This document shows, piece by piece, positions 1-4,887 of a stretch of 5,575 nt of DNA (within the stretch, counting starts at the first letter, position 1; each line of letters begins with the position of its first letter). A program made the position numbers and the translations under genes. Source of the DNA: Treponema sp. (GTDB lineage Bacteria > Spirochaetota > Spirochaetia > Treponematales > Breznakiellaceae); the NCBI GenBank assembly GCA_031257695.1, contig JAIROB010000119.1, positions 1 to 5,575 of the forward strand, written 5' to 3'. The notes under the pieces are model-generated. The model worked only from the letters and a program-made list of their open reading frames with translations. It ran no database searches and was not told the DNA's origin.

Positions 1-136
1 CCAGGATGAAGCCCTCCGATGACTGGGAGCAACTGCTGCCCTGGAACCTCTCCCAATAATTTTTACCGCCGAACGACCGGCAGCAGGATTTCCGGGGGTG
101 GTCAAAATTGACGGATACCCCGTATTGTCAACTTAC
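1..136 (+). mobile_element. IS66-family insertion sequence, right end (partial)
   Basis: Only the downstream end of the element is in the window: the transposase C-terminus (stop at 57-59), about 75 non-coding bases, then a terminus ending CTTAC at 132-136. Read inward on the minus strand the terminus begins GTAAGTTGACAATACGG. IS66-family inverted repeats are known to start with GTAA and to produce 8-bp target duplications, which fits. The duplicated target would be CCTGAGTT at 137-144, but the left end is outside the window so this cannot be checked. The terminus contains an imperfect internal inverted repeat (TTGAC at 108-112, GTCAA at 127-131). The element abuts the end of the minus-strand DUF4105 gene and appears to supply its stop codon. 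Confidence 0.65.
3..59 (+). CDS. IS66-family transposase, C-terminal fragment (runs off the window start)
   Basis: Eighteen codons are visible in an open frame that enters from the left edge and ends at TAA 57-59, reading RMKPSDDWEQLLPWNLSQ. The LLPWN near the end matches the conserved tail of the IS66 TnpC C-terminal element, typically written ELLPWNW. In this family TnpC is the large DDE transposase acting on the element's terminal repeats. The assignment is supported by the GTAAG-type terminus about 75 bases downstream. Nothing can be said about the catalytic domain or whether the copy is intact, because it lies outside the window. Confidence 0.6.
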   Translation, partial: RMKPSDDWEQLLPWNLSQ

Positions 137-1434
137 CCTGAGTTGTCTCTGCTCCATCCACGGTACCGCCAGAGATACTGCCGCTTGAAACGGAGGATAA
201 GATCCGGGGCAAAACTAAGCGCCGCCGCGAAGGGGAGGACCAGGGCAAGGGTCGGCTCGTTCCGCTGCCAGAAGCGGGGGATGAGCCGGAGGGCCATGGA
301 AAAAACGCCGCCGGCCGCGACGTAAGACCACAGGGCCTTTAACAGAAAGCCCCGGAAATTGCCCCGGAAGGGATCGGGGGGAAAGGCATAGAGTATGCCC
401 AGGGGGACCGCGGCAAACAGCAGGGGATTTACAAACAGGAGGTTCGCATTATTGTAGGTATAATCGTGGTTGGTGAAGAAGGACATGAAAAATGTCAGGA
501 ATCCCGCAACGCCGAAAAAGAGGCCCAGGAGGGCCTGGCTGAGGCCGAGAAGGACCCTGGCGCCGCGCTTTTCCCGCAGCGCCGCAAGCAGGCCCACAAA
601 AGCGGCAACGCACAGGCCGAGGAGCAGCTCCCGGGGCCACTGGCTCCGGGGGGTATCCAGAGGCAGGGGGCGGTTTTCCGACTGGTGTATCACATCAACG
701 GATTTTACCAGGCTCCGCTCCCGGCCGTACATATCCCGGTACCGGAAATCGGCGATGCGCCGGCCAATCTCCGCGGGGAGAAACATTTCCTGCCAGACCG
801 TGACAGGAACGTCGATGTCCTGGCCCATGGCGAAGTTGAGGAACCAGTCCATCAGGGGATTGAACCAGGTGTGCCGCCGCACGTGCTGACGCAGGGTAAA
901 GCGTCCGGGCTCGTCCAGGAAGGCTTCGGAAAACTGGCCGTTGGTCGCCAGGTCTATGATGTCCCGGATTCGGGTGGCGCAGTTGTCCTTAAAGTGGTGG
1001 TACCAGTAGTCCCGGTTCTCCGGGCGGACATTTACCTCCGCAAATTCGCGGACCCTTTCCTTGGTTTCCCGGGGAAGGTCCAGGGTATAGAAGGTGACAT
1101 CCCGGTTGGCAAGGATATACTCGGCGATATTGGGCTCCGCCCGGGAAACTCCGCAACTGTAGAGGAGCCTCCCGAAGGCAAAGTTGACAAAAAAGTTGTC
1201 GTTCTCAAACGAAAAGAGTCCGTAATCGTAGAGTTTCTTTTCATCCGCCGCCCGATCTTCTATAATCAAAGCGATATGGCCCCACCAGAAGTAGAGCTCG
1301 TCCCCCGGCCCCATGACGCTGACCCGGATGGTAAGGTTGTCGTTATCGCCCCTGGGCCACGGCGTCTGCGCTCCAAGGGGAAGGGCGCCGGCCAGGAGGA
1401 GAATAAAGAGGCTGAGGATCCGAGAGCCCTTCAT
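133..1434 (-). CDS. DUF4105/Lnb-type protein: exported Cys-His domain plus five membrane helices
   Basis: 433 residues on the minus strand. Residues 1-22 form a signal peptide (hydrophobic ILSLFILLLAGALPLGA, then Q). Residues 30-250 are a soluble periplasmic domain carrying the two DUF4105 hallmarks: WGHIAL (His53), and YHHFKDNCATRIRDII with Cys152 as the probable nucleophile near His146/147. The C-terminal half has about five hydrophobic helices, near 266-286, 293-319, 331-350, 363-385 and 396-415. A DUF4105 domain followed by five helices is the architecture of Bacteroides Lnb, a thiol-dependent lipoprotein N-acyltransferase. That specific activity is an inference here; a different Cys-His hydrolase role is possible. 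The start ATG is preceded by AGGA with a short spacer. The stop TAA (133-135) lies inside the IS66-type terminus, with the last base of the Gly433 codon being the IS's first base. The native C-terminus was therefore probably altered or shortened by insertion. All recognisable domains are intact, so the product may still function. Confidence 0.8.
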   Translation of the reverse strand: MKGSRILSLFILLLAGALPLGAQTPWPRGDNDNLTIRVSVMGPGDELYFWWGHIALIIEDRAADEKKLYDYGLFSFENDNFFVNFAFGRLLYSCGVSRAEPNIAEYILANRDVTFYTLDLPRETKERVREFAEVNVRPENRDYWYHHFKDNCATRIRDIIDLATNGQFSEAFLDEPGRFTLRQHVRRHTWFNPLMDWFLNFAMGQDIDVPVTVWQEMFLPAEIGRRIADFRYRDMYGRERSLVKSVDVIHQSENRPLPLDTPRSQWPRELLLGLCVAAFVGLLAALREKRGARVLLGLSQALLGLFFGVAGFLTFFMSFFTNHDYTYNNANLLFVNPLLFAAVPLGILYAFPPDPFRGNFRGFLLKALWSYVAAGGVFSMALRLIPRFWQRNEPTLALVLPFAAALSFAPDLILRFKRQYLWRYRGWSRDNSG

Positions 1435-1441
1435 TGTTCCT

Positions 1442-1454
1442 ATTTTGTATCATA
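1442..1454 (-). promoter_or_regulatory. Candidate -10 element for the DUF4105 gene
   Basis: On the minus strand TATGAT (1454-1449) matches the sigma-70 -10 consensus at five of six positions, 15 bases upstream of the ATG at 1434. No convincing -35 is seen. The expected -35 position falls at about 1472-1477, exactly where the palindromic repeat arm begins. The implied leader is very short, so this call is weak. Confidence 0.25.
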
Positions 1455-1474
1455 CCGCGGTTTGTGGCAAGCCG

Positions 1475-1717
1475 CCCCCCATGGACCCGGTTGGGTTTCC
1501 GGGGCTGCGCTGAGACGGAGTTAGGGGGGGCCTGGCAGTGGAACTCGCTTGCCGCCCGCTCGTTCGAAGCACGGACATTACTGTCCGTGTAAGGTAAGTA
1601 TTTACCACATTGCTTCGCAATGTGTGCTCAAATGCGGGCGGCAAGCGATTCCGCTGCCAGGACCCCAATACATCATTCTTGGCGCAGCCCCGTGCCTCCT
1701 GGGGGGCCATGGGGGCC
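1475..1717. repeat. Long imperfect palindromic element, copy 1
   Basis: Left and right arms are complementary in blocks. CCCCCATGG (from 1476) pairs with CCATGGGGG (to about 1715). GGGGCTGCGC (1501-1510) pairs perfectly with GCGCAGCCCC (1682-1691). A GGGG/CCCC block then joins the long core stem starting at 1531. Both arms are related in sequence, at roughly 70% by hand alignment for the left arm, to the arms of the palindrome at 4368-4590, but the cores differ completely. It contains no credible gene. The best interpretation is a dispersed non-autonomous element or structured-RNA repeat. It lies between the divergent DUF4105 gene and the ferredoxin gene. Confidence 0.7.
1531..1661 (+). repeat. 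Multi-branched hairpin core of palindrome copy 1
   Basis: A long stem pairs 1531-1559 with 1634-1661 over about 28 base pairs. It has one mismatch, which would be a U-G wobble in plus-strand RNA, and one single-base bulge. Its interior holds three further perfect hairpins in series: CACGGACA/TGTCCGTG (1570-1577 with 1582-1589), GGTAA/TTACC (1593-1597 with 1602-1606) and ACATTGC/GCAATGT (1607-1613 with 1617-1623, loop TTC). The predicted shape is a multi-way junction resembling a cloverleaf. A competing pairing, CGAAGCA (1565-1571) with TGCTTCG (1611-1617), would break two of the inner hairpins. It could act as folded RNA or as a DNA cruciform recognised by a protein; neither is shown. Confidence 0.7.
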
Positions 1718-1739
1718 TTGGGCGCGGGGCCTTTGTTTC

Positions 1740-1789
1740 CACGGAAGCCGCGCATAGTAGGGGGCCCCCTGGCTGGGGGTCCGGGGGCA
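1740..1789. repeat. Partial copy of palindrome-family right half
   Basis: CACGGAAGCCGC followed directly by GCATAGTAG (1740-1760) recurs at 4502-4529, where the same two blocks are separated by seven bases. After it comes GGGGGTCC then GGGGGCAT (1775-1790), matching GGGGGTCC and GGGGGAT in the right arm of copy 2. This looks like a shortened right half of the same family lying just outside copy 1, perhaps a relic of tandem or nested insertion. Confidence 0.5.
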
Positions 1790-1794
1790 TAAGG

Positions 1795-1814
1795 TTGACC
1801 GCTATAGCGGTCAA
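1795..1814. repeat. Perfect 20-bp palindrome
   Basis: TTGACCGCTA is followed immediately by its exact reverse complement TAGCGGTCAA, with no spacer. It could be a dimeric repressor site or a repeat-end palindrome. It lies about 130 bases upstream of the candidate ferredoxin -35, too far for a classical operator on that promoter. Its position next to the family repeats favours a repeat origin. Confidence 0.6.
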
Positions 1815-1930
1815 TTAGAAACCCGGAGAGGGGGTAGCGGAAGACGCCGCAGGCGGCTGGAGCGAGGGGGAGACTTCCCCCTTCCTGTCTCACAAGAGCA
1901 AATTTGCCGGAAGCTGTATACTGTGGTCGT
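1815..1930. other. GC-rich hairpin block without a gene
   Basis: Two short hairpins are visible: GCCGC/GCGGC (1846-1850 with 1853-1857) and GGGGGA/TCCCCC (1866-1871 with 1876-1881, loop GACT). The stretch stays open in one minus-strand frame, but that frame passes through the palindromes and has no ribosome binding site or recognisable domain. I do not call a gene. Together with the repeats this accounts for the gene-free interval between 1435 and 1998. Confidence 0.4.
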
Positions 1931-1940
1931 GGGCGGAGGC

Positions 1941-1969
1941 TTGAAAACTCCCCTCGAATGTGATAGGTT
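1941..1969 (+). promoter_or_regulatory. Candidate promoter of the ferredoxin gene
   Basis: TTGAAA (1941-1946), a 17-base spacer, and TAGGTT (1964-1969) resemble a sigma-70 promoter with a good -35 and a weak -10. Transcription would start near 1976, giving a leader of about 23 bases before the ATG at 1999. Confidence 0.35.
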
Positions 1970-1998
1970 AAGGGCACTTTATTATGAGAGGTGTTACG

Positions 1999-2169
1999 AT
2001 GGCGTACAAGATTAGCAGCGAGTGTGTCAACTGTGGATCCTGCGAGGATGAATGTCCCGCGGATGCCATTTCCGAAAAAGACAATGCCCGCTGGATCGAT
2101 CCCGCTAAGTGTCAGGATTGCGGTTCCTGCGCTGCGGCCTGCCCTACCGACGCGATTGCGGCTGAATAG
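1999..2169 (+). CDS. 2[4Fe-4S] ferredoxin, clostridial type
   Basis: A 56-residue soluble electron carrier. It has two CxxCxxCxxxCP motifs: Cys9, 12, 15, 19 then Pro20, and Cys38, 41, 44, 48 then Pro49. Each is followed by the usual A/T-D-A-I stretch. As in the family, the last Cys of each motif completes the other motif's cluster, giving two low-potential [4Fe-4S] clusters. The length matches bacterial 2[4Fe-4S] ferredoxins (about 55-60 residues). I chose ATG 1999 over the in-frame ATG at 1984 because GAGG (1988-1991) sits seven bases before 1999, and the product then starts MAYKI, typical of the family. It appears monocistronic, with its own candidate promoter and a strong terminator 20 bases after the stop. 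Likely partners are pyruvate:ferredoxin oxidoreductase, hydrogenase or similar enzymes, but none is in the window to confirm this. Confidence 0.95.
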   Translation: MAYKISSECVNCGSCEDECPADAISEKDNARWIDPAKCQDCGSCAAACPTDAIAAE

Positions 2170-2186
2170 GCCGTCAATTCCGGATT

Positions 2187-2218
2187 AAAAGGCAAGGGTC
2201 GCTCCTTGCCTTTTTTTT
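2187..2218 (+). terminator. Rho-independent terminator of the ferredoxin gene
   Basis: A perfect 7-bp stem, GGCAAGG (2191-2197) with CCTTGCC (2204-2210), has a GTCGCT loop and is followed by eight T residues (2211-2218). AAAA just before the stem allows extension and possible action in the opposite direction. Confidence 0.92.
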
Positions 2219-2227
2219 AGGCCTGCC

Positions 2228-3328
2228 ATGAATAGCAGTTTGTTGCGCTTCGCGCATAAAACCTCCAAAAATCGGCTGAAATCCGATTTTTACCTTGCAA
2301 ACTGCCAAAGCAGGCCGGATAATCGGGGTTTTTGCATATTTTTTGATAGAAAAATATGCAAAAAGCCACAAGCGCTACAGGCTGCTGGCGCCCCCGGCCC
2401 TTCGCGGTTTCCATGCCTTGTTTCGCTTCTTTTCTGCTTTTCGATCCGGTTGTTGTCCGCCCAGGATCCCCTGCCTTTTCCGGTAATTACCCGGCTGGAC
2501 GCCACGGACACGGCCTTTCGGCAATATGCGGAGGATGTCGAGGCTGCCCGGATGCGGATACACAACCGGGAACGCAGCGGCGAAACCGCGGCCGCGCTCG
2601 CGGAGGCCCTGACGGTGTACGCTTACCGGTCGGGGCCCCGGGACGACGCCTTTTCCCTGGCGGCGCGCTGCAACGTGCCCGTCTCGGCGCTGGCGACCCT
2701 GAACCGCCTGCCCCACCCTGACAGCTTTGCCGGGGAGCGTTCCCTGCTCCTCCCCTCCATGCCGGGCATCTTTATCGCTGAAAATCCCGGCACGGACCTG
2801 GAACTGCTGCTCTTTGCGGGGAGGGCGGAACAGGGGGGCGTCCCTGTGGCCATACCCGGAAACGGAACGAACGGGCGTTACTTCTTTTTTCCCGGCGCGG
2901 ATTTTACCCCCACGGAGCTGGCTTTCTTTCTAAATGTCGGCTTTCGCTACCCCCTGAGGACCTACCGGCTGAGCAGCCCCTTCGGTCCCCGGCGAAACCC
3001 CGTTACGGGCAACTTCGCCGTACACCAGGGGCTGGATCTGGCCGCGCCGGAAGGAACCGAGGTGTACGCCGCCCGGGACGGGGAGGTGGTGGAACTCGGC
3101 GCGGATCCCGTCTACGGGAACTTCATCATTATCCGGCACGGGGAAACCTGGGCCAGCCTCTACGGACATCTGTCAAAATTCGAAATAGCCTTGCGTAGCC
3201 GGGTCCGATCCGGTACTCTTATAGGTAGGGTCGGTTCGACCGGCCAGTCAACAGGACCTCACCTGCACTTTGAGTTGCGGCAAAATGGGAGAGCTCAGGA
3301 TCCCGGGAGACTGTTATTTTCAAAATGA
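2228..3328 (+). CDS. Exported LysM/M23 zinc metallopeptidase (start uncertain)
   Basis: The open frame is 366 residues from ATG 2228. A signal-peptide-like segment lies at residues 60-79 (RFPCLVSLLFCFSIRLLSAQ), so the mature protein probably starts near Gln79. Residues 129-183 form a divergent LysM peptidoglycan-binding domain. Residues 239-364 are an M23 (LytM-type) endopeptidase domain with all key residues: HQGLD (His266, Asp270) and HLH (His347) for zinc, plus catalytic His314 (YGHL) and His345. It should cleave peptide cross-links in periplasmic peptidoglycan. A start at 2228 would put some 59 residues before the signal peptide, and codons 14-45 cover two perfect hairpins and a promoter. 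No in-frame ATG, GTG or TTG lies between 2246 and the signal peptide. ATG 2356 or 2413 would fit but both are one frame off. A 1-base indel, a rare start codon or a sequencing error is suspected. The gene overlaps the next by ATGA. Confidence 0.88.
   Translation: MNSSLLRFAHKTSKNRLKSDFYLANCQSRPDNRGFCIFFDRKICKKPQALQAAGAPGPSRFPCLVSLLFCFSIRLLSAQDPLPFPVITRLDATDTAFRQYAEDVEAARMRIHNRERSGETAAALAEALTVYAYRSGPRDDAFSLAARCNVPVSALATLNRLPHPDSFAGERSLLLPSMPGIFIAENPGTDLELLLFAGRAEQGGVPVAIPGNGTNGRYFFFPGADFTPTELAFFLNVGFRYPLRTYRLSSPFGPRRNPVTGNFAVHQGLDLAAPEGTEVYAARDGEVVELGADPVYGNFIIIRHGETWASLYGHLSKFEIALRSRVRSGTLIGRVGSTGQSTGPHLHFELRQNGRAQDPGRLLFSK
2267..2291. repeat. Perfect 9-bp hairpin upstream of the M23 gene promoter
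   Basis: AAAAATCGG (2267-2275) pairs exactly with CCGATTTTT (2283-2291) around a CTGAAAT loop. The A-rich 5' arm and T-rich 3' arm make it terminator-like on either strand. It lies before the candidate promoter at 2295-2323, inside the nominal 5' extension of the M23 reading frame, which argues that this stretch is non-coding. Confidence 0.6.
2295..2323 (+). promoter_or_regulatory. Candidate promoter of the M23 peptidase operon
   Basis: TTGCAA (2295-2300), exactly 17 bases, then GATAAT (2318-2323) form a good sigma-70-like promoter. Transcription would begin near 2330, downstream of the ATG at 2228. The first part of the open frame would therefore not be translated from this promoter. Confidence 0.45.
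2329..2364 (+). repeat. Perfect 15-bp hairpin at the predicted 5' end of the M23 mRNA
   Basis: TTTTTGCATATTTTT (2329-2343) pairs exactly with its complement at 2350-2364 around a TGATAG loop. It begins at the predicted transcription start. Its 3' arm contains the ATG at 2356, so the hairpin would mask that start codon if it is used. Confidence 0.65.
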
Positions 3329-4320
3329 TGCGCCCATGGCGGACTGTACTGTTTCTATCCTTCATCGCCCGGCTCTGCGGTTTGGCGCCCCTTGGGGCTG
3401 AACAACTGCGGATTCTCAATGCCGGAAACATCCTTGTGTCTCTGGACAAATCCGGCGGGGATTCCATCCTCCTCTCTTACACCGATTCAGCGGTGATCGC
3501 CCTGGATCAGGAGATTCGTTTTTTCCGGGGCATAGAGGTGGAACTGGTCGTGCCCCAGACCTACCTGGCCCACCGGGGCAGCCTCGCCCTGGCGCTGTAC
3601 GCGGACCTCGACAAAACCCCCGCCCCGGGGATTGCGGATCTGGAAGCGCGGCTCATCAGCATGGAGCCCATCCCCAACAAGATTCAGATCGTCTATCAGA
3701 TACCCATACGGCCCGATCACGGCCTGCGGGAGAGTCCCTACGCCGCCCTCCCCGTGGAGATGGCGCCGCCGGAATCCTTCCCCCTGCTGTTCAGGATTCT
3801 GCCGGTGATCAAGGGCTTGAGCGAAGATGTGGAGGCCATGTCCTTTCGGCTCAGCGTTAAGCCTATCCTCAGCGATGAGGGGGCGGTGCGGATCATCCCC
3901 CGGTACCCGGAACACCTGGGCCAGCGTCCCTTTACCGCCCTGATAGACGACGCGGTGGTGGAGCGGCTCCAGGAAACCCGGCTTTTAAAGGAAGGGCAGC
4001 ACAGCCTGGTTATCATCTCCGACGACTACCGCAATGAAAGCCGCCGGTTTCTCATAGAGCGGGGCAAGATCCTGGATCTGATCATCCTCCTCCAGGACAC
4101 CGTCCCCCTGGTGTATTTTGAAGCCCCGGACAACGCCCTGATTTTTTTCGACAATGAAGCGGTGGACAGCAGCCGCCAACCCATGAGCGTGGAACCGGGG
4201 CTCCACGAAGTGCATTTTCAGATGGGCGATTACACCATGGTCAAGTCCCTGACCGTCCGCCGTGGAAAAACCTACCGCATAGCCCTTGACGTGGACCTGT
4301 CAATCTCCGAAAGCGATTGA
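3325..4320 (+). CDS. Exported protein of unknown function with two PEGA-like C-terminal repeats
   Basis: 331 residues that I do not recognise as a named family. Residues 1-25 form a signal peptide (MMRPWRTVLFLSFIARLCGL, then APLGA before Glu26), with no lipobox Cys. The remainder has no obvious membrane helix and looks beta-rich. Two segments share one pattern: 223-258 (EGQHSLVI..DDYRNES..FLIERGKILDLIILLQD) and 291-326 (PGLHEVHF..GDYTMVKS..VRRGKTYRIALDVD). This matches the shape of PEGA surface-layer beta domains, with G-x-H, a central DY and a final R-G-K before a beta strand. Its ATG lies within the preceding peptidase's stop (ATGA), and only a distant purine-rich stretch precedes it, so translational coupling is likely. 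A second ATG at 3328 is an alternative start. A role alongside the M23 peptidase in cell-wall remodelling is inferred from linkage only. Its TGA sits inside a 13-bp sequence repeated at 4742-4754. Confidence 0.82.
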   Translation: MMRPWRTVLFLSFIARLCGLAPLGAEQLRILNAGNILVSLDKSGGDSILLSYTDSAVIALDQEIRFFRGIEVELVVPQTYLAHRGSLALALYADLDKTPAPGIADLEARLISMEPIPNKIQIVYQIPIRPDHGLRESPYAALPVEMAPPESFPLLFRILPVIKGLSEDVEAMSFRLSVKPILSDEGAVRIIPRYPEHLGQRPFTALIDDAVVERLQETRLLKEGQHSLVIISDDYRNESRRFLIERGKILDLIILLQDTVPLVYFEAPDNALIFFDNEAVDSSRQPMSVEPGLHEVHFQMGDYTMVKSLTVRRGKTYRIALDVDLSISESD

Positions 4321-4350
4321 GCAGCAATTCCGAATTCAAAATCCCAAAAC

Positions 4351-4604
4351 CGAAAAGACCTGCGGATCCCCCTATAGACCCAAGTTGGGTTAGCAGGGAC
4401 GCGCTATGACTTCGTTTGGGGGTCCTGTCTTTCGGATTGCCGCGAAAGCGGCTTCATGAAAAAAGCACGGGGCCCTCCGGCGGCCCCTCCCGTGCTTTTT
4501 TCACGGAAGCCGCTTGCGCGGCATAGTAGAGACCCCCATTTACGCTGTGTGTGTGCGTCCCCGAACCGTTTGGGGGTCCATAGGGGGATCCGCAGGTCTT
4601 TTCG
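4351..4604. repeat. Long imperfect palindromic element, copy 2
   Basis: The outer arms 4351-4381 and 4574-4604 are inverted repeats matching at 30 of 31 positions; each contains CCTGCGGATCCCCCTAT or its complement. Further in, GGGACGC pairs with GCGTCCC, and GGGGGTC (from about 4417) with GACCCCC (from 4530). The centre is the hairpin at 4439-4522. A further pair, GCAATTCCGA (4324-4333) with TCGGAATTGC (4619-4628), extends the symmetry outward. The arms are related to those of copy 1 at 1475-1717, but the core is different. Confidence 0.8.
4439..4522. repeat. Terminator-like hairpin core of palindrome copy 2
   Basis: The inner stem AAAAAAGCACGGG (4459-4471) pairs perfectly with CCCGTGCTTTTTT (4489-4501). 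It is enclosed by GCCGCGAAAGCGGCTTC (4439-4455) pairing with 4506-4522 at all but one position. A GC-rich stem with A-tracts before and T-tracts after could terminate transcription in both directions. Here it could act for the M23 operon, whose own gene-proximal end has no other terminator. Confidence 0.65.
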
Positions 4605-4653
4605 ACCGGCGCCCCAATCGGAATTGCCGCCAAAAAACGCGGGAGAGCATGGT

Positions 4654-4724
4654 AAAAATGGTCAAATACCCTCCGCTTATGTCTGGCAAGCCCTTCAATA
4701 GCCCTCTGGTATTTGACCATTTTT
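4654..4724. repeat. Perfect 17-bp inverted repeat with 37-base loop
   Basis: AAAAATGGTCAAATACC (4654-4670) has its exact complement at 4708-4724, and the T-run continues to 4725. The loop (4671-4707) has a GGC/GCC pairing but no gene. As RNA this would be a stable stem ending in U residues on either strand. It sits inside the direct-repeat-bounded interval but outside the main palindrome. Confidence 0.65.
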
Positions 4725-4887
4725 TGATTTCGGAATTACTGGCGATTGAGCAGCTTTCAATTTTTGCGGTTTTCAATGGGTTTTAGTAAAGAAAAATTAA
4801 AGATCCAAAGAAAAATGTCGATATTATAATTGTCGGATCTATAGTTCCCCTCCCAAATCACTATATTTCCGACTGCCTCAAGGGCAG

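Larger units (their letters stand above)
4313..4754. repeat. Probable insertion bounded by 13-bp direct repeats
   Basis: GCGATTGAGCAGC occurs at 4313-4325, spanning the stop codon of the preceding gene, and again at 4742-4754. Immediately inside the first copy is AATTCCGAA (4326-4334). Its exact complement TTCGGAATT (4729-4737) lies five bases inside the second. Terminal inverted repeats between direct repeats are the signature of an inserted element with target duplication. The interval of about 400 bp contains the palindrome 4351-4604 and the inverted repeat 4654-4724, and no gene. An unusual 13-bp duplication, or recombination between repeats, are both possible. Confidence 0.5.

Noticed and set aside
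466..1524. Long plus-strand open frame opposite the DUF4105 gene
   Set aside because: It has no recognisable domain, signal or ribosome site and runs on into the palindromic repeat. It is the antisense shadow of a well-supported minus-strand membrane protein in GC-rich sequence.
1531..1661. tRNA or tmRNA-like gene, from the cloverleaf shape and GTTCGAA at 1562-1568
   Set aside because: The enclosing stem is about 28 bp instead of 7, no anticodon or D-arm layout fits, and GTTCGAA is not in a T-loop position.
1476..1717. Integron attC site (GTTAGGG near 1520)
   Set aside because: The core-site pair RYYYAAC/GTTRRRY is not present at the two ends, the arms are too long, and no cassette gene or integrase is visible.
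1450..1977. Minus-strand open frame of 175 codons
   Set aside because: It passes through the palindrome, its hairpin core and the 20-bp palindrome, is low in complexity (Pro/Gly/Arg-rich) and lacks a ribosome site. Self-complementary GC-rich repeats produce such frames.
4540..4560. CRISPR or tandem repeats (GTGTGTGTG tract)
   Set aside because: This is a single short dinucleotide run; there are no regularly spaced direct repeats anywhere in the window.
4456..4720. Short open frames on both strands across palindrome copy 2
   Set aside because: They run through nested inverted repeats and have no ribosome site or domain.
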